From positions 123,563 through 187,562 of the forward strand of contig JAANDG010000269.1 in the NCBI GenBank assembly GCA_036852015.1: 64,000 bases of DNA, in the 5' to 3' direction. The stretch's first letter is position 1. Every line of letters begins with the position of its first letter. Source of the DNA: Pelodera strongyloides. Taxonomy: Eukaryota > Nematoda > Chromadorea > Rhabditida > Rhabditidae. Of the stretch, positions 54,284 through 64,000 are shown in pieces. A model generated the notes under the pieces. That model made no database searches and had not been told where the DNA came from. It worked only from the letters and a program-made list of their open reading frames with translations. The translations under genes were made by a program, and so were the position numbers.

Positions 54284-55258
54284 TTGACGTAATCAGTTAG
54301 ACTCATCTATATCAGACCGAATCAGACGGCTAACGCCGCCTGAGTCGACTTTGCATTGTCGAAATAAGACTGCATACTTACATGAAACTTCCGAAACGTA
54401 TCATACGCAACAATACACGAAAACCCAACGTTGAAGAAGTTGCCCTACTTACACCAAACACCTGAAACGTTGATTTTCGACAATTATTATCGATCAATCA
54501 ACAATTCTTTGAGGCTCCGCACATCGCGTAACTTACGCGCGGCACGACTGCTTATGTATCTCTCGCCGTACAAAAGCTGTACGAACCTGCTTAGCCTCTG
54601 TTTCTATATGTATACTTTCGAACTCTCCGACGAGATGTTCATACCACTTTATGGTGAGATATACTTCCTCTACAACTGTGTGCAGGTGGGTTACCGTTAT
54701 GAATAGCGATGCCATCCCTGCCAACTTTGGCACAGAATGGCACAGAAGGGACTGTAGTTGTCCAGCATATGTTTCACAAACCGCGTTCAATGTCGCTTTA
54801 AGGTTTAAGGTAACCGCTGCTTTGTGGCGGGGCACTCCGATTTTTGCTGCCAATTGTCGTAAACAAAGATGCCACAAAAGGGCACATTATGGCCATGACA
54901 CCAAATTTGCACAATGTGAAAAACCCATAATAGAGCGCACAGTATGCATGTGCTTGGTTTGTTAACCGCTATGGTTTGTGGCGGTGGCTGTACCATTATT
55001 GTACGTTCTGTCGGTTTTGTTGCAGTAGAAAAGGTGACACAGAAGGGTGCATCATCGACATAATTTGCGTATACTACATGGGAGTGCCGCTGTACTCTTC
55101 AAACCCAGGTGTCATGTCACTTTAATTTTAATTTCAGATGCTCGTTCAGATGATGTTGACTATGAATTTACACGACACATTACGCAGTGAGCTATGGAGA
55201 TTAGTTAGAAGGAAACAGGTCATAGATGAGCGGACATTGCAGGTTCTTTTATATATAA

Positions 55259-55489
55259 TCTTATTATATAAAGGAGAAGAGTTTGTCACGGGTTTGTTTT
55301 TATGTGCACAACGAAAGCTGCTCATAAAGAAAATTCTTCCATCGAAAGAGCATACAAAATCTTTGCCGCTGGCTGGATTCGAACCCACAGCAGCACACAA
55401 TCTCTCGCTTCACAGTCCAACGCTCTACCTGCTGAGCTATGCTAGCTTATCACAAGTATAATCCTCTGCCCTACATACAGCACCTTCAA
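55259..55489 (+). mobile_element. Helitron, 3'-truncated (tandem partner)
   Basis: Starts TCTTATTATATAAAGGAGAA after A (55258), runs through the tRNA-like part, and ends at CACCTTCAA, where the next copy begins. The tRNA-like sequence is 55364-55446 (minus). It starts 17 bp after the receptor exon W donor. Confidence 0.8.
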
Positions 55490-55932
55490 TCTTATTATGT
55501 AAAGGAGAAGAGTTTGTCACGGGTTTGTTTTTATGTGCACAACGAAAGCTGCTCATAAAGAAAATTCTTCCATCGAAAGAGCATACAAAATCTTTGCCGC
55601 TGGCTGGATTCGAACCCACAGCAGCACACAATCTCTCGCTTCACAGTCCAACGCTCTACCTGCTGAGCTATGCTAGCTTATCACAAGTATAATCCTCTGC
55701 CCTACATACAGCACCTTCAATAGCAAATTTGCATGGTAGTCTTAGTCGAGTGGTGATCCAAACTGATTATTATACGTTTCCACAATCAGAGACGTGTGAA
55801 TGTGTGGGAGGAGAAAGAGACGAGAGTTAACTTTTTAAATTGCAGCAATCCTTTTTTTAAATAGGGAAACAATCGGCCGAAGGCCGATTCCTCCAGTCGG
55901 AGAAGAGCCCGTAGGGCTCTTCGAACGGCTGG
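55490..55932 (+). mobile_element. Helitron, full length (443 bp)
   Basis: TCTTATTATGTAAAGGAG after A (55489); ends CGGCTGG (55932) followed by T. Same length as 3288-3730. The tRNA-like sequence is at 55595-55677 (minus). Directly after it, TATTATATAAAGGAGAAGAG (55934 on) is the start of a third, decayed copy. Confidence 0.85.
55595..55677 (-). tRNA. tRNA-His(GTG)-like sequence in Helitron
   Basis: Identical organisation to 3543-3625; A box TAGCTCAGCAGG, B box GGTTCGAATCC. Confidence 0.55.
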
Positions 55933-57059
55933 TATTATATAAAGGAGAAGAGTTTACTTGGTCTTTTGTTTGTATGCACGCAACGAAAATTAGAATATCT
56001 AAGAGGCTATAAAAGGAGAATCGGAGCCCCGTGTTGAGCAAGCGAAATCGAACCTTATTTCATGATTTCTCAAGATACGTTGCAAACGTTTCACACAAGT
56101 GTGTGCTCTGTTCCTGCATCAAAAACACTGAAAGTCGCCTCAGGCGGCGATAGCCGTCTGGTATAATATATAATAATAAAATAATAAAATAATAAACAGG
56201 AAAGATCGGTGGAGAGAGATCGAGAGGGAGATAATGAGAGAGAGGGGAGAGACAGAAAGACTGGGCAACCCAATTCTTAATTCACAGCTAGTGAATAACT
56301 TCAGATTCGCTCAGCTACTGGTGATAAGTTGGTATATTCTACCAGTGAGCAGAGTGCTATGCATTTTATACATATGCAAAAAGCCTGGGAAAGTCGCGTG
56401 CCGCCTGTTCAATAAGAGGAGACTGAGGTAAGGGTAAGGAGCATGCCTTCTGTGCATTCCCGGCACAATGGAAATGGAGTTATCCATGGTTCGTTTGGCA
56501 ACAACTTGCCTTCAGCCAATCTGATTCCATAGCGCACGTACAACATACAAACAAACAAACGACGAAGTTTCATCCCTACAAATACTTTGTTAGCGCTATT
56601 ATAATGGCTATAATACTAACATAATTTGGGTTTCAAACTATACTTTGCGTGTGTTTTTATTTCAGGACAAATGTCTGCTATGCTACCTAGAACTTGAGCG
56701 AACTATCCCAGCTAATTATGCAAATTGCGATGAATAAATCTAATAATCAAGGAGGAATAACTGGGTCTTCAAGTATAACGGACGAGGAGAATGTTTCCGA
56801 AGATGTCGATAGATCGAAGCACTATGCGAGCCAGGAAAACGCTGAAGTCACTAATAATAACACAAAAAACCTTCGGAGCACATGGTCGCCACCACAAAAT
56901 AAACATTGGCGACCGGTCGTGACCATTTGGAATCCACTTAGAGTACATTTTATAGTCAAGTATCGTCATCATAATTACATCAGCTTTGAAGATTTATTTT
57001 TAATAAATTACATTGTGAAAAAGAAAGTCAATAAGGCGGATAGTTCTCTGAAGGCCTAT

Positions 57060-57303
57060 GTGTTCCTCATTCGCAGTTTAGCGGTATCTTAATCCCACGT
57101 TTCCTCCCAAACAAGCGGGAAACGCGGGATTCGGTTCTTAGTGCGAACGCCAATTAGGGGCCTTGCCTAATGTTTACTGCGGGACATGATTGGCTAAACT
57201 GTCAGGAAACATGCGACTTTTCTTATTGCGTGGGATTGGGTGCTAGCCTGCCAGGAAACGCGTGATTTATTTTTATTTCGCTGGAAACGTGCAGTAGAAG
57301 AAC
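57060..57303. repeat. Dispersed ~250-bp repeat, copy 2
   Basis: Matches 22821-23085 but lacks its internal duplication; AATCCCACGTTTCC / GGAAACGCGGGATT stem present. Preceded by an ACCATTTGG-type fragment at 56880-56940. Confidence 0.75.
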
Positions 57304-57535
57304 AGAGGCGTAGCAGAAAATTACAATATTATAAAAAAACTACGTAAATTACTGATGCGATATTACTGATGATCTTTTTTACTAGTGCATTTTACTGAGA
57401 TATTTGTTCATTGCAACTACACCACTTCCCATTAGTTCACGCTTCTAATTGTATCTGATTTTATTTAGCGCTTACCCTGCTTGATGAAGTAAGTTATTCA
57501 ACAATACTAATTTTTGCTTTTTTTTTATTTTGCAG

Positions 57536-57724
57536 TTTGATTTTCTAAACTATTATGTGTCAGTGGCCCCAAATATTTTATTTCGCGACATATACCGTAG
57601 TTGCTTCAAATTCAAATATAAAAATAGTATCACTTTTGCAGACGTCTCGCCGTGCTTTTGCGTTTTTGCTTTTCTCACGCGAGTTCAAAGCGCGCGGCAT
57701 CTCTTGGTTTTAGTAAAAGATTAG
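57536..57724 (+). CDS. Possible receptor-like last exon
   Basis: After a very strong acceptor (TTTTTATTTTGCAG) the frame reads FDFLNYYVSVAPNILFRD and FKFKYKNSI to a TAG at 57722. It could be a TM7/C-tail exon of a serpentine receptor, but its phase does not fit exon V (56428). Unassigned. Confidence 0.3.
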   Translation, partial: FDFLNYYVSVAPNILFRDIYRSCFKFKYKNSITFADVSPCFCVFAFLTRVQSARHLLVLVKD

Positions 57725-60674
57725 TATGAGTTTCGCAATTTTCATTTCTGACATCAACAAGTCTTTCTATCGATTATTGATTGCTTAACTTTTTTTTTGC
57801 ATATTCTCTGCGCGCTCCAGTCTTGTCGACTGTTTTGTTTTTGAACTGTTGTTTGTTTGTCATGCATCTGTTTTTAGAACTTTGTCTGTTCTGGAGACTG
57901 TGCTGATTATAGATTTCGCTGTCATATTTTTATCACACACCGGCACCTTCCTCAATATATGAATACGTTATTCGGCGTACACCGAAGTAAAGCGGAAGTC
58001 ACAGAAAAAAATGACAACAATAATACAACAACAACGACAACAACAAAAATAACAATGAGAGTAATGAAGCGCATATAACAAGCTACAAAAAACTATGTAC
58101 AACAATGGAATGGAGGTACATGGTACATGTGAATATCTAAGGGCGAATGTTTCTATTTGCTACTTCATAAAGCTCGATTAAATCAGTGCGAACATAAATA
58201 TTCCTCTTTCTTTCAGAAACCTATATGGATTTCAACATTGACTCGATGCGCTTGAGCTGCTACGATTGAGCTGCTGCGGTGAGCTGAAGGAAGAATTGTC
58301 CGAGGCGGAAGTTTAGCTATTTCTGGTTGCTGGTCGTCACATTTTCGAAATGCCTTGTGAGTTTCTTACAGTTGACAGCTTGATTTGTCTTTATTTTCTT
58401 TGTGTTCAGCCGACCCATAAATAATTAAAGTGAAGAACAGAGGTTTTCTTCCTCCTTAGGTGCTGCGGTTCGCGTGGCGGTTACTTGCTTTGTCCTGAAT
58501 TGTTCTCTGGCTTGAGCCGTCGTTAAGCATGCTTGTTATCAATGTGTTTTACGAAATTATTGGTCGATGTTTCTTAATCACATAAGGCCGTCTATTCTTC
58601 AGCAAGACCCAGGGTCTTTCTTCTTCGAGTTATCGTTTCGGATTTTTTTTAACAAGTGCGTTGTTGACCAGATTGCAGTGATGAGTGATTCTGGCCCCAC
58701 ATTCGTATACTGTGCCTGTCAGTCAGAGTGGGGGCTAAGGGACTAATCATTGTATTTCATTTGTCTAGCTCACGTTTAACACGTTGCATTCAGCACGATT
58801 GAGTCAGTGGATTGAATTGTTGATAAATCTACAGGGACCGGATACACGGGAGCCGGGAGCCGGGAGCCCCACCACTTACGCACGGTAAGTAGCGATCCCC
58901 GCTTCTATTATAACTATGTTTCAATTCAGTTTTTTTCTGGGAAGGTCTTTGGAACTCCTAAATCCATCATTACTGGTAATAGATGTCAAGTCAGCTAAAA
59001 TTAGTGTCGCTGTGTGTGGCAAGACTGTATTCGATAAGTTACACGGTGTTCGACGATAAACATATGGTGCTATGCTATGCAGATCTGGTTGATTGATAAG
59101 GTGTTTTGGAAGCTTAAGCTTACCATTAAGATCTTTCTTTAAGTTCGTATTTCATGACTATGTTATGTCTTGTTTCAGATTGGCAGTAAGGTGTGGAGCT
59201 TGGAGAGTTGAAGTATGCGGAGATGATTTGGTCCGATGCAGTCACTCCGAACCGCCTCTCACTCTCTTGTCTTCTGTCGTGCACTCGTCTAACCTTCCGT
59301 CGTTCAGTTGTGATTAAGTTAACCTAGAGGCGTTTGGGTAATCGGGTGTTTTTTCTTGTTTGTCTGTTTGTTTGTTATGGCTATTATTATTATAAGTCTT
59401 ATAATACCTGCCGTAGATTAGAAAAAGACAGCATGCTGTTTTTATTATTGGAATTATTGAAAATTCTCTTTGAGTGGTCTCGCGGTTGTATTTTTACTAG
59501 TTGTTTTCTGATATTGCTTTCCGACAAAAATATGATGTTCGAGTATTGTTTGATGATGTCCTTTTGTAAGTGTTCCTAGACTGAGGGTTTATTTTTTTTG
59601 TATAGCATAATAAACGTTGTCGTTTACGGTGCGACGGACTGTCGGCATCGTTGTGTGTCTTTTGCTATTTGGTTTACGATACCGATTTTATATTTGCGAG
59701 CTCGTGTTTCTATTGTTTGTTGATGTATATTGTGATTCTGGCAGACCCATTTGGTATGGTTTTTGGGTGTATGTGTGACACTGGTTGTCATCCGCTACAA
59801 AGATGATGTGATTTTTGTGTGGCATTTGATGTCAACCGACACATGTTTGAGTGAGAGCTTGCTGTGATATTTATATGTGACGGTGTGGCTTTGAGTGTCA
59901 TCTGACACTTAGGTTAGTGACGTTATCTGACAAAGGTTATAAGTTAGTGAGACTTGTCATCTGACACGTATGTGAGTGGTGAGAGCTTGCAGTGATGTTG
60001 TGTTTATGTGTGATGTTGAGTGTCATCTGACACAGGTTAGTGGGACTTGTCATTTTAAATATTTTGTAAGTTAGTGAGATTTGTCTTCTGACACCGAGGA
60101 GTTTACTGTGATTTTTGTGCTTACCTGTGCCATTGAATTTCATAGTCATCCACATACATAGGTTAATAAGACTCGATTGATTTTGCCTTCAATCTGCTTG
60201 TAGTTTTTGTTTCGTGAGTGTCTTCCGTGACACACAGTGGACTGTGTCGAGGAATGTTTCATTTACCCATCAAGTTTGAAGAGCGTCGTAGAAATTCATG
60301 ATGAATGCTAAAGCAATGGGCAAGGGAAACAATCTTGGGTAATGTGTGAGTATCGACAAGGAAGTCAGGCTGAATAGTTAAAGTTTATCCTCATTGGCTA
60401 TTTGCATTGTACATTGTACTGTGCGTACTCCACACCTTAGTTTCACAACTTCCATTTTCACTTATTCGTCTCTTGTTTTTTTTTACAAGAGTGAGTCAGC
60501 TGAGACTTGAGGTCGATTGCTATTTTATTAGGCTGTCATCATCTGGCATAAATTATGCCATAGTGTATAGTAGAGCGATGGAGGGTCTCGAACATTAGCA
60601 CCGTAATATAAGTCGAATTGTTGTATGATATTGTGACAAGACCATTACGTAGTAATCTTTTTTTGGTAAAATAT
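57725..60674. other. No gene recognised; one tandem repeat
   Basis: Short ORFs only. 59760-60150 holds diverged ~140-bp units with GAGTGTCATCTGACAC, GGTTAGTG and GAGAGCTTGC(A/T)GTGAT. GGGAGCC is tripled near 58850. A noncoding transcript cannot be excluded. Confidence 0.45.
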
Positions 60675-60680
60675 TTTATT
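60675..60680 (-). terminator. Poly(A) signal of lysine-rich gene
   Basis: AATAAA on the minus strand, about 300 nt after the stop codon at 60986. A plausible 3' end; cleavage not demonstrated. Confidence 0.45.
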
Positions 60681-60985
60681 GAACACGGAAAAAGATAAAA
60701 CAGTACTGATGCTGCGAACTGCTGATTAACCCGCTTAACTAGGCACGTACTTATGTTCTGAATAAATTAGACTACACCTAAACTTCTATAATGGATAGCT
60801 TTAAATACAACTGGTTTCGCAGCAATGAAGCGGTAATGTTACAAATACTGTGCTCACTTCATACTCCTCTTTCGCTTCATTTTACGATTACGAATTCCAA
60901 TTCATGTTATCTGACTATTTATGAAACATGCGAATGAATTATTAACATTACATTAAATTACAAACAAATGCCTTTAACTCAATTA

Positions 60986-63963
60986 TTAGATGGTATTAGT
61001 CATATCCATCCTCTTTTGAGCTGCCTTTGTCCTCGCAGCTTCCTTATTATCCTTGACGGCTGCCTTGACTGCCTTCGTCGGAAGGTCGTCCGCGTATTTG
61101 GCCCCAGAGGAGGGCTTTCCATTTGTGGATCGGGAACTCTTAAACAATTTAGGTTATTAATGTATTTTAAGATTGGTCCTATAGCTAAACTTTTTGCGAA
61201 TTCATTCGCATGTAGTAACTTATTGGGATTGCTTTGTGCTTTGATAAACGCATGTTTGAAAAGCTACCAGGAATCAACTGCAACTGCCCTAGCTCAGTTG
61301 GTTTTTGCTTATATTTCAGGAGTCCGAGTCAGATCCTCTACCGTTATTCGTCTGGTGTGAAATCAAAGGCACACCAAATATTTAGTGATAATTGGGTAAC
61401 TGTATGTACCTTTTCCTTCTGTCCCTTTCCAATTCTCGAGTCCTTGCTTGGCACTGTAGCCTTCGATTTCGACTCCTTCGCTGACTTCTTATCAGCCTTT
61501 TCTGTGCCTTCCTTGGTCGACTTCTTGTCCGCGACCTTTTCCTGGCTCATTTTGGGGGCTTTGCCCTTGGATCCCTAAAGTGGGAGTTATCATTTAGACA
61601 CATGTACATTCCTAGCATTACGGTTCATGGAACCAAGCCCTAAGCAGTTGCGCGGTGTTTCATCAACGATCAACTATCATCGCACTTGACGAACACCGAG
61701 AGCGAGAGGATTCTCCAAAAAATGAAATTTTAATGAATACCTTTTGCGTGTCTTCCGGCTTCTTGCCCTTATTTTCCGCTGGTTTCGGCACTGCAACATT
61801 GGTGCTTTCGACAGCCTTCGTGGCGATGGGGACCTTGGCCTTCGGGGTACCCTAAAGCGAAGTTGTTTAGTTTTTGTTTATGTTTCAATTTTCAATGCTT
61901 ATAGCGTGTGCGTAGAAAAAGCGCTCCGGATGAACGTGCTTGCGACTGTAGAATACGCCAAACTCGACGACTTGACCGAGCGAACTAGGTTGATGTAAAC
62001 CCGGAGAAATCTGGTCATCTGGAATCCCAAAAAAATGTAAAGTTTTTATGCATACCTTTTTCTTTTCTTCTGCCGCCGCCTTGGTCTTCGTGCCCTTATT
62101 TTCTCCTGGCTTCTGCTCTGCAACCTTGTTGCCTTCGGTAGCCTTTTTGTCGACAGGGACGTCCTTTTTGACCTTAGGGGCATCCTAAAGTGAAGTTATT
62201 ATTTTGTATGCTCAAGAAAGAACCAATGATTACCACATTCCACTTTGTCTCTCGGAGGGTTGAATGAGTTGAATCGGTTGAATGAGTGTATTTGACGTAC
62301 TGCGGTAACTGTTTTATTCAAGTGATATTCTTACCTTCTTTCTCGTATCGGCCTCTGAACCGACAGCTGTTTTCTCACTCAGGAGCTCCGCGCTTCTCTG
62401 AGCACGCTTCTATAATGAATCTCATTTATTAACTTTAATTACATATTTCTTTACTTGCCAGAATTCCAGGTTCAGGATCGAAATTTAGCTAACATGTAAC
62501 CGTTTAATAAGCCTTTCTTTTGACATAATATATATGCACCTGGTCCTTGCTCACAGCCTTCGGGCCCTTGGTCTTCTTGCCACCATTGTGTCCCTTGGAC
62601 TTAGCCTCCACTTCAGAACCCCTGGCGGTTTTCTCGCTAAGTGGCTCACCACTCCTCCTGCTGGCGGCCTTTTTCTGAAATCGTGTGAGGTATATTCGTA
62701 TATTTTCAGCTGCTTGATAAAAAAAACATACTTCTCTCTTCCCTCTTCCGCTCTTCCCTATCGACCCTATCCCTAACTTCCCCATCCGTAACTTCCCTAA
62801 ACGCCTTGAATTTGAATTTTGAATCCCTAAGCCTCCCTCCAACCCGGATTTGAGTTTGGCACTTCGAACTTGTACCCTCGTTTGCTAAAGGGAATACATG
62901 AAATCTTTATGCATACCTGGTCCTTTGCGTCTTTCTTTCCCTTGGTCCTCTTGCCTGCCTTCGACTTGACCTCCACTTCCGAGCCCAGTGCAGTCCGCTC
63001 CGAGAGCACATCCTTTTTGACTTCCTTCGGGGTGTCCTGGAAATATGTATGTTCATAAGATATAAGATCCTACATCCCAAAGCTACTCCCTTTAAACCCT
63101 AAGCCTATGTGGCTTGCTTTTATTTTGCCGTACACCTTTAACTTTTTTTCCTATGTGCGATGTTTTGTACTGATTGCTACGGCTCACAACTATTATCATG
63201 AATAGAAAAGAAGTTTCAATTACCTTGCTCTTCTTTTCGGGCTTCTCCTTCGCCTCTTTTACAGTCTTCTTTCTGGCTGCCGCGGCCACAGAGTCCTCAG
63301 CCGTCTTCTCGCTCAGGGTTCTTCTCTTCTGGTCCTTGGCCTTGGATGCCTGAATGTGGATTTTACTAGTACTAGTTTACGTACCTGTCATTTGAATGAG
63401 TAAACAAGAAAGCTATACACTAATGAAACCAGTTTGCCGGTTTTGAACATTCAAGATATATCGATCACGTGTACCTACTCTACTATTTAGTTTGTCTTGA
63501 GCGCTTTGCGCTTCCAGTCGATTGTCAATAAGATAAATGGTACTAGTATAATGTTTCATGTTTCTCTTTGCCGCCTTCCTCTGCTAACTGTACATTTGCA
63601 ATCCATGGCTTCCGCTTACCTTTCCTTTCGCCTTCTTGCTCTTCGACTTCGCGGACTGGGACTTGTCATGGGCGGTTTCTGAGCCGATGCACGACTTCTC
63701 ACTGAGGTCGCCGTCGCACTTCTTGGACACTTTCTAAAATGTAGTTCAGAAGTGTTCGAGATTGCTTGAGCGCTGCGCATTACCCCATTAAAGGTTATTT
63801 AGAAAACGATAACAATTAACCCGTTTGCCCCAGACATAGACTATGACGCCAGCCCGGCCAGCCCATGTATATGATGTTGTTACCAATTGCATACCTTGGC
63901 GTTCTTTCCCTTGCCCTTCTTCGGAACGGTCGGTGCTGGTCGGCCTTGGCTCTTAGTCGACAT
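60986..63963 (-). CDS. Lysine-rich modular protein, ten exons, all phase-0 introns
   Basis: Exons (minus): 63963-63895, 63733-63620, 63349-63224, 63036-62917, 62674-62540, 62409-62335, 62184-62056, 61851-61741, 61574-61410, 61138-60986 (TAA). Every junction is GT-AG, every exon is a multiple of 3, and introns are 130-271 bp. The product is about 398 residues, 99 of them Lys, with no TM, signal peptide or catalytic motif. Exons 2-6 each carry an LSEKTA-x-GSE module (LSEKSCIGSE, LSEKTAEDS, LSERTALGSEVE, LSEKTARGSEVE, LSEKTAVGSEAD). Exons 7 and 8 share KP-x-ENKG-x-K; exon 9 repeats DKKS-x-KE. I infer a disordered basic protein built by exon duplication, perhaps nucleic-acid or cytoskeleton binding; unknown. 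TTTTCATTCTAG directly precedes the ATG, so trans-splicing, a 5'UTR intron, or upstream coding exons outside the window are possible. Confidence 0.85.
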
Positions 63964-64000
63964 CTAGAATGAAAATGTAAAATTGTTGTCAGGGTGTAAT

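Larger units (their letters stand above)
51833..56428 (+). pseudogene. SRE-type chemoreceptor gene, transposon-filled (copy B)
   Basis: Candidate exons. X 51833-51983 follows TTTTCCTTTGCAG (FCHPNLQLMLLLQPSCQG; phase 1, GTGGGT donor). Y' about 52431-52534 keeps MIIMAIERVYAMWRVEDYEE but its first ~20 codons are lost and the frame to X fails. 53063-53164 follows TTCTTTTAG, phase 0-0, with TM-like SALYIYVMCFLLMFISTA and GTAAGT. Z ends at 54685 (FELSDEMFIPLYGEIYFLY; CAG/GTGGGT). W 55138-55242 is phase 0-0 (NLHDTLRSELWRLVRR). V 56290-56428 carries LVNNFRFAQLLVISWYILPV. The W-V join (IDERTLQ + LVNNFRFAQLL) resembles the SRE LS-x-RYQ-x-x-EN-x-R motif. Introns hold SINEs, MITEs and Helitrons. Z and the 3' end are uncertain; the Y' loss suggests a pseudogene. 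Confidence 0.5.

Noticed and set aside
1..64000. Interstitial telomere (TTAGGC)n
   Set aside because: Only isolated TTAGGC hexamers occur, no tandem run.

Overview
This is eukaryotic, AT-rich, repeat-dominated DNA, most likely from a nematode (inference). The reasons are: two fragments of an SRE-type chemoreceptor (a nematode-specific 7TM family); an RTE retroposon resembling nematode RTE-1 elements; a BEL/Pao gag remnant; short introns with strict GT-AG ends; and two genes whose first coding exon follows directly on a 3' splice site, as expected for spliced-leader trans-splicing or a 5'UTR intron. Nothing in the window looks bacterial. No coordinate-anchored homology search was possible, so family names rest on motifs read by eye.

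Genes. (1) 656-2574 (-): a small secreted Cys-containing protein in 2 well supported plus 2 probable exons. (2) 43386-44161 (-) and 51833-56428 (+): two inverted relatives of an SRE-like receptor, both damaged or heavily invaded by transposons. (3) 60986-63963 (-): a clean ten-exon gene for a ~398-residue, ~25% lysine protein. All nine introns are phase 0 and five consecutive exons carry an LSEKTA-x-GSE module. This is the best candidate for an undescribed gene family. A few isolated exon-like ORFs (28556-28734, 37115-37387, 37757-37911, 50359-50676, 57536-57724) are listed with low confidence.

Retroelements. CR1-like LINE pieces lie at 3757-3864, 3990-6920, 7244-8750 (internally deleted), 19390-20713 and 32919-35561 (split by a foldback element). 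A dead RTE lies at 48000-49760. A BEL/Pao gag remnant lies at 14722-17090. A young, coding-free LTR element lies at 24641-26218 (two 315-bp LTRs, PBS and PPT readable on the minus strand). Two tRNA-derived SINE families are also present.

DNA transposons. The most striking set is a ~443-bp non-autonomous Helitron family (5' TC, 3' hairpin plus CTGG, always between A and T) that carries a tRNA-His-like sequence with intact A and B boxes. It occurs as solo copies, as a tail-to-head tandem, and as a nearly perfect giant palindrome at 38325-39674, one arm of which was later hit by a second palindromic, tRNA-bearing element (also at 1045-1598). A large set of TTAA-targeted MITEs and foldbacks shares the start AGGG/AGGA/AGCG; one interrupts a LINE ORF so that the empty site can be read. 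A Harbinger-like MITE with TTA duplications lies at 41650-42076.

Other repeats: a ~1-kb 19-bp-unit minisatellite (31555-32562), (CA)n, (GA)n, 9-bp and ~24-bp arrays, and a triplicated ~0.6-kb unit with splice-like boundaries (17800-19350). Stretches without a supported gene are noted in the features.
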